Made by a program: the position numbers and the translations under genes
The notes under the pieces: generated by a model
Databases searched by the model: none
What the model saw: only the letters and a program-made list of their open reading frames with translations
What the model was told of the DNA's origin: nothing
In this document: in pieces, positions 5,067-11,548 of the stretch
Numbering within the stretch: the first letter of the stretch is position 1
Layout of the letters: every line of letters begins with the position of its first letter
NCBI GenBank assembly: GCA_023423535.1
Contig: JAFAFL010000135.1
Location: forward strand, 1-11,548
DNA from: Pseudomonadota bacterium
Lineage (GTDB): Bacteria > Myxococcota > Myxococcia > Myxococcales > Myxococcaceae
Reading direction: 5' to 3'
Length of the DNA stretch: 11,548 bases

Positions 5067-7574
5067 TCACGCGTCGGCGTCGGCGTCGTACTCGATCGTA
5101 AGTTCCTTCGGCTCGGCGTATCCCAGGGGCGCTTCGCCCCGGGCGTAGCCGATCGAGCGGTAGCCGCGGAGGCGCTTCTTGAACATCGCGGCCAGCATCG
5201 GGACCGCGAGATCGACGTAGTCGAAGATCCGGACCTCGCGCTTGCCGGGATGTAGACGGTGAAGGCGGCCAGCGTACTGGATGAGCGTGCCTTGCCACGA
5301 CACGGGCATGGTCAGGAACAACGTGTCGAGTCGAGGATCGTCGAAGCCCTCGCCGATGTAGCGGCCGGTCGCAAGCACGACGCGCTCGGCATCGGGCGGG
5401 ATCGTGGTCATCCGCGCGAACACCTCGCGGGTGACCTTGGCGCCCATGCCGCCACGGAGCACGACGACGTGACGAGCGACACGCGACAGCTCGGCGGCGA
5501 AGTATTCGAGGTGATCGGTGCGCTCGGTGAGGAGGATCGGCGACCGGCCCTCTTCGAGGGTTGCGATGACGTCGTTGATGATCATCCGGTTGCGCGCCTC
5601 GTCGGCGGCGAGCTGCGCGTACAGCTCCTGGATCTTGGCGTCGGGATCGCTGGCGCGGAACGCTGTGTCGCGCGCGATCAGCCGGTGCTCGAATGGGCGC
5701 CGCGCGGCCTGGGACTTCGCGTCGATCACGAACCGCACCGAGCCGAGCTGCATCTCGAGAATCGGATGATGCCCATCGCGCCTCTTGGGCGTGGCGGTGA
5801 GGCCGACGATGTAGCGAGCCTTCGACGCGGAGATCACGCGCTCGTGCGAGACCGCGGAGACGTGATGGCACTCGTCGACGATCACATGGCCGTAGCCGGC
5901 GAGTAGCTCGGTGAGATCTTCACGGCGCGCCAGCGTCGGGATCATCGCGATGTCGACCTGGTGGGTGATGCGCTCCTTGCCCGCGCCGATCTGGCCGATC
6001 TTCTTGGGCTCGATGCCGAGGAACATCGCCAGCTGGGAGCGCCACTGGTCCAGCAGCGGGCCCCGGTGAACGAGAATTAGCGTGCTGCGGCGCCGGGCGG
6101 CGAGGAGGTACGTGCCGATCACCGTCTTGCCGACGCCGGGCGGCGCGACGAGCACGCCGTTCTCGCTCGCGAGGATCGCGTTGGCCGCTTGTTGTTGGAG
6201 TGGCGTGAGCGTGCCCCCGAAGGCCACGTCGAGCTCGGCGCCGTCCGTTCGCTGGTCAGCAAGGTCGAGCGTGATGCCCTGTGCGCGCAGAATTTCGGTG
6301 ACATCGGGCAAGCAGCCGCGAGGCACGGCGACATGTTGCGCGAAGTCCTCGGCGCACGAGATCACGCGCGGTGTCCTCGCCGTGGACATCCGCATGGCTT
6401 GCTTCTTGTGAAACTCCGGGTTCTCGAATGCAGCGGTGCGTTTGATCAGGTTGATGAGCGGAGAGGGGAGTCCATCGGTCGCGACGAATAGTCGTTGTGC
6501 GAGGACGGCGGACGCGCGGGGCGGTAGCGGACCCGGGATCCGCTCGGACTGGCGCTTGGGCGTCGAGGACACGAGCCAAGGTGCGGCGTCCTCGTCATTC
6601 GTGGAAGTCCGGACTCCGAGCACGCCACCCTCGCGCGCGGCGTCGGCGACGATACGCTCGACGGTCGCCGGAGCGATCCTGCGGGCCGAGGCGAGCACGT
6701 CCCACTGCTGCTCGCCAGGGAACGGCACGAGGTCGTCGTCGAGCAGTTCGGTGTTGCCGAGCTTCCGCGCCTCCTTCTGGAATGGCAACGCGATCAGGTT
6801 GCCGAAACCGCCCTTGGGCATCTGGTCCTGGCTCGGGAACAGCCGATCGTAGCTGTCCATCGAAAGCTCGTGCCGCGCGGACATGGCCTGTGTGAGCACA
6901 TAGCTGCCGAGCTTGCGCGCGGACCACGCAGACACCGGCAAGGAGAAGAAGAACCAGACGTGCGCTCCGTTGCCCGAGCGTGACCTCTCGACGACGAACG
7001 GCAGGTCGAGCTTGCGGCAGGTCGCGATGAACGCGCGCACGTCCTCGGCCCACGTCGTCTTGTCGAAGTCGACGGCGAGGAACCAGCACGTGCTGTCGGC
7101 AAGCATCGGGTACACGCCCATGACGTGACCGCCGGCCAAGTGCTTCCAGTAGGCCGCATCATCGGCCGGAAGGAACTTCTGGTTCTTGCATTCGCCGCAC
7201 TTCACCTTGGGCAGCTCGCATAGGCCCCTCGCGAACTTATTCGCGCACGCCGGGCCGTACCCCGCTTTGCCGGTCGTTGCGCTCTCGAAGCGCGTCGGAT
7301 ACACGTCCTCGCGCCCGCGGAAGAAGCTACGAAAGATCTGGAGCTTCTGTTCTGGAGTGCGGCGAGATGAGGGGCCCGCAGGAACGGTCGTGGCGACGGG
7401 ACCGGCCGCGACCTCGCGCGGCGGCGATCCCGGGACCACATCGAGCGCGGCGATCTCGGACTCCATCTCCGCGATGCGCATCAGCTCGGCTTCGCGTTCG
7501 CGTTCGAGCTTGGCGACGCGCGCACGCGACCGTGCGATCTGCTCGACCAACCGTTCGCGATCTCGGCTGTTCAT
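5067..7574 (-). CDS. TOTE-type archaeo-eukaryotic primase fused to SF2 helicase
   Basis: The 835-residue protein begins with a charged coiled coil (about 5-45). A primase domain follows at about 75-300: cysteines C110, C119, C126 and C129 as a likely zinc site, catalytic acids D169 and D171 in AVDFD, and the SGNGAH motif with His205. The stretch DSYDRLFPSQDQMPKGGFGN is characteristic of the archaeo-eukaryotic primase domain named for TOTE conflict systems. The C-terminal half is a superfamily 2 helicase: APPGVGKT (477-484), DECH (567-570), TATP (593-596) and QYAGRLHR (766-773). The family is associated with biological conflict, but its biochemical role is not settled. All visible catalytic motifs are intact. 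I chose ATG 7574, preceded by TTGAGGACG, over the upstream TTG 7583. It converges on the Fic gene. Confidence 0.9.
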   Translation of the reverse strand: MNSRDRERLVEQIARSRARVAKLEREREAELMRIAEMESEIAALDVVPGSPPREVAAGPVATTVPAGPSSRRTPEQKLQIFRSFFRGREDVYPTRFESATTGKAGYGPACANKFARGLCELPKVKCGECKNQKFLPADDAAYWKHLAGGHVMGVYPMLADSTCWFLAVDFDKTTWAEDVRAFIATCRKLDLPFVVERSRSGNGAHVWFFFSLPVSAWSARKLGSYVLTQAMSARHELSMDSYDRLFPSQDQMPKGGFGNLIALPFQKEARKLGNTELLDDDLVPFPGEQQWDVLASARRIAPATVERIVADAAREGGVLGVRTSTNDEDAAPWLVSSTPKRQSERIPGPLPPRASAVLAQRLFVATDGLPSPLINLIKRTAAFENPEFHKKQAMRMSTARTPRVISCAEDFAQHVAVPRGCLPDVTEILRAQGITLDLADQRTDGAELDVAFGGTLTPLQQQAANAILASENGVLVAPPGVGKTVIGTYLLAARRRSTLILVHRGPLLDQWRSQLAMFLGIEPKKIGQIGAGKERITHQVDIAMIPTLARREDLTELLAGYGHVIVDECHHVSAVSHERVISASKARYIVGLTATPKRRDGHHPILEMQLGSVRFVIDAKSQAARRPFEHRLIARDTAFRASDPDAKIQELYAQLAADEARNRMIINDVIATLEEGRSPILLTERTDHLEYFAAELSRVARHVVVLRGGMGAKVTREVFARMTTIPPDAERVVLATGRYIGEGFDDPRLDTLFLTMPVSWQGTLIQYAGRLHRLHPGKREVRIFDYVDLAVPMLAAMFKKRLRGYRSIGYARGEAPLGYAEPKELTIEYDADADA

Positions 7575-7639
7575 CGTCCTCAAGCGTCAGGCCACAGGTG
7601 TAGCGTCGGTTGGCTTTGTTCCGATGAAGTACGATCGCA

Positions 7640-7850
7640 GTGATCGCGTACCACGGCTGCGACGCCGCGACGGCGGAACGTCTGCTGCATGTGCGCTTCT
7701 TCAAGAAGAGCCAGAACGACTACGACTGGCTCGGCGAGAGGAGCTACTTCTTGGAGTACGGCGCCGACCGAGCGCTCCAGTTCGCGAACGACCAGCAGCG
7801 CCGCGGAAGGTTGGAACGCCCGCGATCATCGGGGCCACGACTGCGGCGGC
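7640..7850 (+). pseudogene. Truncated ADP-ribosyltransferase-like gene remnant
   Basis: From GTG 7640 the frame reads IAYHGCDAATAERLL, then SQNDYDWLGERSYFLEYG and ADRALQFANDQQRRG. After about 7812 the continuation lies in another frame as TPAIIGATTAAASEG and then fades. YHG(T/C) near the N-terminus followed by W-G-x-x-x-YF and A..FA is the pattern of ADP-ribosyltransferase folds (the His and Tyr of the H-Y-E triad). I recall a family of small proteins with YHGT...YDWLGHGIYFWE...RGK...PAVVGA that this matches closely. Only about 65 residues of an expected 150 or more remain, with one frameshift. It is divergent from the primase-helicase gene, 65 bp away. The enzymatic class is inferred by fold pattern only. 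Confidence 0.5.
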
Positions 7851-7902
7851 AAGCGAAGGGATCTCGGGCTTGTTGCGCAAATTATGGCAGGTTGCTCAGG
7901 CA

Positions 7903-7930
7903 CGCAATTGCGCTCGTTTCCGCAATTGCC
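7903..7930. promoter_or_regulatory. Paired CGCAATTGC palindromes upstream of the AbiE-like operon
   Basis: CGCAATTGCG at 7903-7912 is a perfect 10-bp palindrome, and CGCAATTGC recurs at 7921-7929, 18 bp further on. A related palindrome TTGCGCAA lies at 7873-7880. AbiEi antitoxins are known to repress their own operon through repeats upstream of the gene. The position, 19-46 bp before the start codon, fits such an operator. Confidence 0.55.
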
Positions 7931-7978
7931 TAAAGTCACCGGATTGCGATGCCAGCCACACGTCGTACATTTAGGCAA
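7926..7978. repeat. 9-bp inverted repeat spanning the abiEi-like start codon
   Basis: TTGCCTAAA (7926-7934) and TTTAGGCAA (7970-7978) are perfect inverted copies separated by 35 bases that contain the start codon ATG 7949. The left arm overlaps the second CGCAATTGC palindrome. It could be an operator half-site pair, or in the mRNA a stem holding the start region. Confidence 0.4.
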
Positions 7979-9016
7979 CGGAGGAGGCTGTCCGACGCCG
8001 AGGCAAGGCATGCCCTCGAGCGTCTGCTTGCGGACTGGTTCGGCGACGATTTCACCATCGAGGCCGGTGCTCGTAGCGGCACGGTAGATCTGATGGTGCG
8101 CGCGGGCGCGACACGTTTGGTGATGGAGCAGGTGGCCGCCGCCGATACTCCTTCGGTGGACGGGGCGATCCAACAGCTCAAGCACAACGTACGAAAGGGC
8201 GATGTTCCTGTCGTCGTCGTGCCGTTCATGGGGGAGGTTGGCCGACGGCTCTGTAGCCAAGCCGGCGTAAGCTGGCTCGATCTGTCCGGGAACGCTGACA
8301 TCCGGTCCCCCCACCTTCGCATCCTGATCGACGGCCGACCGAACCGCTACGTTCACCTCGGCAGGCCGGCAACACCCTTTGCACCAAAGTCGTCTCGCCT
8401 TGCGAGATGGCTCCTGATTCATCCAGCCGCGAGCTTCTCCCAGCGCGAACTTGCGCGTCACACGCAGCTGGACGCTAGCCAGGTCAGCCGTCTTGTTGCT
8501 CGGCTTCGAGAACAACGGCTCGTCAAAGTCGATGAGTCTGGCCGAGTGGCATTGAACGATCGAAGGCTGATGTTAGAAGCGTGGAGCGCGGACTATCAGT
8601 TTCGACGGCACCACGTCCTCCAGGCTCACGTTCCCGGACGGTCTGGAACCGAGACCGCAGAACAGCTGGCGCGCGCGCTCGAGCGCCTCGGGACGCAGTA
8701 CGCACTGACGGGTCTCGCGGGCTGCTGGTCCTACACTCACTTCGCTGGTTTTCGGCTGGTCACGGCGTACGTCGCAAGTCTACCGAAGGCAGCGGAGCTC
8801 CAGTCGATCGACTTCGTGGAGCAGGAGAAGGGCAGCAATGTTTGGTTGGTTGTGCCAGACGATCGGGGCGTCTTCGACGGTGAACGTCGCGTCGATGGCC
8901 TTGTGACGGCTCACCCGGTCCAGGTTTGGCTCGATCTGAAGGAACAACCAGAGCGTTCATTCGACGCAGCTGAGGAGCTTCACGCGCGGATCTTGAAGGG
9001 GGAGCTCGATGGCTGA
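7949..9016 (+). CDS. AbiEi-like antitoxin and transcriptional regulator (type IV toxin-antitoxin)
   Basis: This 355-residue protein is probably the antitoxin and repressor of the operon. Residues 15-135 resemble a restriction-endonuclease-like fold: GTVDLMV (44-50), then RLVMEQV (56-62), and LDLSGNADI (110-118), which is typical of this regulator family. Where nucleases have E-x-K, it has E60-Q-V62, so cleavage activity is unlikely. Residues 150-200 form a winged helix (FSQRELARHTQLDASQVSRLVARL). Residues 240-350 carry the AbiEi C-terminal region (YALTGLAG, HPVQVWLDLKEQPER). The start ATG 7949 has no clear ribosome binding site; the purine run GGAGGAGG at 7980-7987 is within the gene and no ATG/GTG/TTG start follows it in frame. 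The gene overlaps the next by 8 bp, the standard antitoxin-toxin order. Likely autoregulated through the upstream palindromes. Confidence 0.82.
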   Translation: MPATRRTFRQRRRLSDAEARHALERLLADWFGDDFTIEAGARSGTVDLMVRAGATRLVMEQVAAADTPSVDGAIQQLKHNVRKGDVPVVVVPFMGEVGRRLCSQAGVSWLDLSGNADIRSPHLRILIDGRPNRYVHLGRPATPFAPKSSRLARWLLIHPAASFSQRELARHTQLDASQVSRLVARLREQRLVKVDESGRVALNDRRLMLEAWSADYQFRRHHVLQAHVPGRSGTETAEQLARALERLGTQYALTGLAGCWSYTHFAGFRLVTAYVASLPKAAELQSIDFVEQEKGSNVWLVVPDDRGVFDGERRVDGLVTAHPVQVWLDLKEQPERSFDAAEELHARILKGELDG

Positions 9017-9854
9017 GAAGAGCGGGTCCAAGAGCGACTACCCCAAGGACTCGATCCAGCTCGTGAAGGCGGGGTTGCTGTTCGTGGCAGTGAAGCTCGG
9101 GGATCTCCTCGATGAGATCGTTGTTGTCGGTGGCGTGGTTCCATCACTCCTCGTCGATCAAGCAACGGCTCGGGAGCCGCACGTCGGAACCACCGATCTC
9201 GATCTCGCTCTGTCCTTGAGTGTTCTAGACGAGGAGAAGTACCGGGATCTCTCCGGCCGCCTCCGCGATGCCGGGTTCAAGCCCGTCACCAAGGCCGACG
9301 GCAGGATCGTGCGTCAGACGTGGGTGATGACCGGGAAGCTCGGACGCATCAGCATCGATTTCCTGATTCCCCGTAGCGATGAGGCGGATCCGAAGCGACT
9401 GCTCCAGGATCTCGAGAAGGACTTCGGCGCGGTTCGCACGCGTGGGCTGGAGGTCGCCTTCGTCGATCGACGTTCTGTCGAACTTGATGGTCTAACGATC
9501 GAAGGCGATCGAGCAAAGCGAACAGTCCAGGTCGCGGGACTGGGCGCGATGGTCGTTCTCAAAGCTCTCGCCTTCGACAATCGTGGAGCGGAGAAGGACG
9601 CCTACGACCTCTACTACTTGTTGCATGAACTTGGAGTGGAGGCCGCGGTCGAAGCTCTCAACAGTTGTATCGCGGGTCAGGATCACGTCACGGACGTCAA
9701 AGATGCCCTCTCGCTGCTCGCGCGAGACTTCTCGCATAGCGACGGCGTCGGTGCAGGGTCGGTGGCTCGGTTCATGAACGACGAGTCAAACGAGGACCTG
9801 CGGGCAGATGTCGTGGGTCTGGTTGGAGCGGTCGTTCGGCGCCTTGGGACCTGA
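9009..9854 (+). CDS. AbiEii-like nucleotidyltransferase toxin
   Basis: The 281-residue protein has the AbiEii/AbiGii nucleotidyltransferase pattern. VVVGGVVPSLLVD (38-50) provides the Gly-Gly loop, and TTDLDLAL (61-68) holds metal-binding D63 and D65. A further acid is D117 in ISIDFL, and LKALAF with K185 followed by EKDAYDLYYLL (195-205) gives the later conserved Lys and Asp. Known members transfer nucleotides to cellular RNA such as tRNA ends and stop growth; the target here is unknown. ATG 9009 overlaps the end of the regulator gene (ATGGCTGA) and has a strong GGGGGAG four bases before it, so translation is coupled. All catalytic positions I can recognise are present, so the toxin is probably functional. 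Confidence 0.85.
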   Translation: MAEKSGSKSDYPKDSIQLVKAGLLFVAVKLGDLLDEIVVVGGVVPSLLVDQATAREPHVGTTDLDLALSLSVLDEEKYRDLSGRLRDAGFKPVTKADGRIVRQTWVMTGKLGRISIDFLIPRSDEADPKRLLQDLEKDFGAVRTRGLEVAFVDRRSVELDGLTIEGDRAKRTVQVAGLGAMVVLKALAFDNRGAEKDAYDLYYLLHELGVEAAVEALNSCIAGQDHVTDVKDALSLLARDFSHSDGVGAGSVARFMNDESNEDLRADVVGLVGAVVRRLGT

Positions 9855-9890
9855 TGAGCCAGCGACCAGGAGGGGGGTCTTGCTCGATGC

Positions 9891-10904
9891 TCAGGCAGGT
9901 GCACCGACGCCGAGCGCGGAGCGGAAGCCCGCCAGCGTGACGACCCTCGCGAGGCCGTCTCGCACCTCCGCCACGGCGACGCTGCTGTAGTGGTACTGCA
10001 TCTGCCGGGTGCTGTGGCCGCTGATCTCGCGCACGACGAGATCGTGAACGTCCGCGGCGCGCCCGAGATCCTGGAACGTGCGGCGCATGAACTTCGCCGA
10101 CAGGTGCTTGGCGATCCCGGCTGCCTTCGCGATGCGGCGGATCGGCTTGTCGAGGCACGTCGGCGAGCGCCACCCGCCTGTCGTCGAGGGGAACAGGAGG
10201 ACGGAGTCGCGCATCGGCCCCGGCGGCAGGGCCTCGACATGCCACGTCAAGATCGCGAGCAGATCGTCGGGCAGCGGGATGCGTAGGCGCCGCCCCGTCT
10301 TGGTTTTCGGCACGACACCCGCGAGCGTCTGCGACTGACGCACGAGCATGACGCCGTCCTTCCACAGGATGTCGGGCGTGGCGCCGGTGCGACGCAGCGG
10401 ACGCAGCTCGCTCGGACGACGACCGGTGGCGACGCCGAGCGCGAGCATCGCGAAGTGCTGCGGGTACAGCTGGCGTGCGTGCCGCATGAACGCGTGCAGC
10501 TCGTCGACCGTCAGGCTGTTGGGCTCCTCCTCGGTGAAGGCATCGGAGGTCTCGAGTGGCTCGACCGCGCGCGTCGGGTCGTAGGCGAGGTCGAGCTCGC
10601 CGACCGCGGCGCGCAACGTCGAGAGCAGGACCCGCAGGCGCTGGTTGACCGTGTGCGGGCTGATCGGCGTCGGCGCGCCGCCGTTTCGCGAGACGAGCGA
10701 CTGCGCCTGCGTCGCCTTCCACTCCTCGATGTCGATGCGCTTGATGGCATCGATGTAGCAATCCCCGAATGCTGGCACGAGGTGAAGCTGCTGCGTATCG
10801 ACCCAGCCGCGACGACTCGCCGGCGTCGAGAGCTTGCCGGTGGCGAGCTTGCGAGCGCGAAGCGACTCGACGTACTCGGCGTATCGCACGCGTCGTCTTC
10901 TCAT
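9891..10904 (-). CDS. Tyrosine recombinase (phage-type integrase)
   Basis: The 337-residue protein has an N-terminal SAM-like arm-binding and core-binding region (1-125) and a catalytic domain (130-330). The first catalytic Arg is R163 in TGRRPSEL, and a Lys candidate lies in KTKTGRRLRIPL (200-211). Box II is K271-F-M-R274, where most relatives have H-x-x-R. GHST gives H297, and the nucleophile is Y306 in QYHYSSV. It should cut and rejoin DNA at attachment sites of the island. I chose ATG 10904, preceded by GGGAGCC, over GTG 10922. It converges on the AbiEii gene with a 36-bp gap. The deviation in box II is discussed in the findings. A possible att site was not identified. Confidence 0.92.
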   Translation of the reverse strand: MRRRRVRYAEYVESLRARKLATGKLSTPASRRGWVDTQQLHLVPAFGDCYIDAIKRIDIEEWKATQAQSLVSRNGGAPTPISPHTVNQRLRVLLSTLRAAVGELDLAYDPTRAVEPLETSDAFTEEEPNSLTVDELHAFMRHARQLYPQHFAMLALGVATGRRPSELRPLRRTGATPDILWKDGVMLVRQSQTLAGVVPKTKTGRRLRIPLPDDLLAILTWHVEALPPGPMRDSVLLFPSTTGGWRSPTCLDKPIRRIAKAAGIAKHLSAKFMRRTFQDLGRAADVHDLVVREISGHSTRQMQYHYSSVAVAEVRDGLARVVTLAGFRSALGVGAPA

Positions 10905-10951
10905 GGCTCCCGTTTGCCACACGGGAATGACAACGAGGACGACGGATAAGT

Positions 10952-10975
10952 GTCCGGTATTCGGACGTTACGTCC
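10952..10975. repeat. Two overlapping inverted repeats between integrase and lipoprotein genes
   Basis: GTCCG-gtatt-CGGAC (10952-10966) overlaps GGACGT-t-ACGTCC (10963-10975). They lie in the divergent 150-bp region between the integrase and the lipoprotein gene. They could be an operator for either gene, or part of a recombination site next to the integrase. No second copy was seen in the window. Confidence 0.35.
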
Positions 10976-11055
10976 CGGCTGAACGCGTGCGCGAAGCGGT
11001 CGCTACCCGCGAGGCACCCGGCCGTGGCTTTCATCGTCGAGTGCGATGATCGAAG

Positions 11056-11548
11056 ATGGCGAACGTGAGTCGTCTTGCGTGTGCGGTAGTCCTTCTGGCG
11101 GCGTGTACCGGCGAGCCAGGTGAAGAGGGAGAGCCCGGTGCGATGGGAACGATGGGCACGATGGGGACCATGGGGACGCCTGGAGCACCCGGAACTTCCG
11201 TCGAGGCCTCGATCGAGCCTGCCGGCGCCAACTGCGCGCACGGAGGCATCAAGCTGACGTCGGGCGACACGGTCTCGTACGTGTGCAACGGTGCTCCCGG
11301 CGCCTCGAACGTGTCGGCGGCAGCCGAACCGCCTGGGGTGAATTGCGCGGCGGGTGGTGTCGCGTTGTCGCTCGGGCCGACGGTGACGTACGTGTGCAAC
11401 GGCGCGCGAGGCGTCGAGGGTCCTGCAGGTCCGCAGGGTCCGAAGGGCGACACCGGCGAGGTGGGCCCGGCCGGCCCGACGGGACCGCAAGGACCCGCAG
11501 GTCTCGAGGGGCCGATCGGCGCGACCGGACCGATGGGGCCGCAGGGAC
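11056..11548 (+). CDS. Collagen-like repeat lipoprotein (partial, runs off right edge)
   Basis: A short signal sequence ends in the lipobox LAAC with Cys17, so the protein is probably lipid-anchored in the envelope. Residues 19-46 are Gly-X-Y triplets, including a run of four Gly-Thr-Met units. Two copies of a cysteine module follow, with the pattern EPxGxNCAxGGxxLxxGxTVxYVCNG, at about 54-79 and 91-116; the first Cys of each is 37 residues apart. From residue 119 to the window end (164) Gly-X-Y triplets continue (GPAGPQGPKGD). The module looks like DUF7151-type domains that I associate with myxobacterial collagen-like proteins. The ribosome binding site is weak. Base composition and style suggest this is outside the conflict island. 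Confidence 0.88.
   Translation, partial: MANVSRLACAVVLLAACTGEPGEEGEPGAMGTMGTMGTMGTPGAPGTSVEASIEPAGANCAHGGIKLTSGDTVSYVCNGAPGASNVSAAAEPPGVNCAAGGVALSLGPTVTYVCNGARGVEGPAGPQGPKGDTGEVGPAGPTGPQGPAGLEGPIGATGPMGPQG
11143..11178 (+). repeat. Four 9-bp tandem repeats coding Met-Gly-Thr
   Basis: The unit ATGGGNACN occurs four times in a row (11143, 11152, 11161, 11170) in the lipoprotein gene. Slippage would add or remove whole Gly-X-Y triplets without breaking the frame. The copies differ at third codon positions, so the tract is not perfectly homogeneous. Confidence 0.8.

Noticed and set aside
5020..5871. 283-codon minus-strand ORF inside the primase-helicase gene
   Set aside because: It overlaps the helicase motifs in another frame and is almost entirely Arg, Ala and Pro, with no motif of its own.
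7186..7974. 262-codon plus-strand ORF between the primase-helicase and AbiE-like genes
   Set aside because: Most of it is antisense to the primase-helicase. Only its short segment TPAIIGATTAAASEG has meaning, as the shifted continuation of the ADP-ribosyltransferase-like relic.
7980..7987. GGAGGAGG as the ribosome binding site of a later AbiEi start
   Set aside because: No ATG, GTG or TTG follows in frame at a suitable distance; these bases simply encode Arg-Arg in the N-terminus.
9855..9890. Terminator between the convergent AbiEii and integrase genes
   Set aside because: Only a four-base stem (GACC/GGTC) is visible, without a T-run on either strand.
9772..11490. 572-codon minus-strand ORF
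   Set aside because: It is out of frame with the integrase and antisense to the lipoprotein. Its Arg/His-rich composition is that of a high-GC shadow.
1..11548. CRISPR array
   Set aside because: I saw no regularly spaced direct repeats with unique spacers. The regular elements at 3650-3737 are palindromic operators without spacer-length unique inserts.

Overview
This is a high-GC window of about 11.5 kb. It looks like an accessory island in a large-genome bacterium of the delta-proteobacterial/Myxococcota type. That placement is an inference from the base composition, the collagen-like lipoprotein at the right edge, and protein families that are common there. Genes related to conflict, toxins and mobility dominate, and several are relics.

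Left part (1-3700). The first 27 bases hold the last eight codons of a gene entering from the left. Its tail matches the tail of a decayed transposition-type AAA ATPase at 3272-3485. A 703-codon minus-strand gene (406-2517) encodes an unrecognised protein: an N-terminal module, a glycine-zipper hydrophobic middle, a NERD-like nuclease fold that has lost its catalytic lysine, and a beta-rich tail. Upstream of it lie the C-terminal end and terminal repeat of an ISL3-type insertion sequence (2648-2842), an intact tRNA-Gly(CCC) on the minus strand with a good promoter, and a tyrosine-recombinase fragment. This part looks like repeated integration and decay around a tRNA gene.

Middle part (3650-7850). 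A Fic-family AMP-transferase gene starts inside the last of three palindromes of one design (AAAG-N4-CTTT core) whose centres are exactly 31 bp apart; this looks like an autoregulatory operator array. A possible 55-codon ORF overlaps the Fic stop codon. Convergent to it is an 835-residue protein joining an archaeo-eukaryotic primase domain of the TOTE conflict-system type to a superfamily 2 helicase. Divergent from that gene is the N-terminal remnant of what looks like an ADP-ribosyltransferase-fold protein, frameshifted and cut short.

Right part (7900-11548). A two-gene AbiE-like toxin-antitoxin operon follows, made of a winged-helix AbiEi regulator and an AbiEii nucleotidyltransferase that overlap by 8 bp. 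Palindromes precede and span the first start codon. A complete tyrosine recombinase reads towards it on the minus strand and probably marks the integrating element's end. The last gene, open at the right edge, is a lipoprotein with Gly-X-Y collagen-like repeats and two copies of a cysteine-containing module.

The three intact units (Fic, TOTE primase-helicase, AbiE pair) sit side by side in a mobile setting, as expected of a defence or conflict island. Nothing in the sequence proves that they act together.
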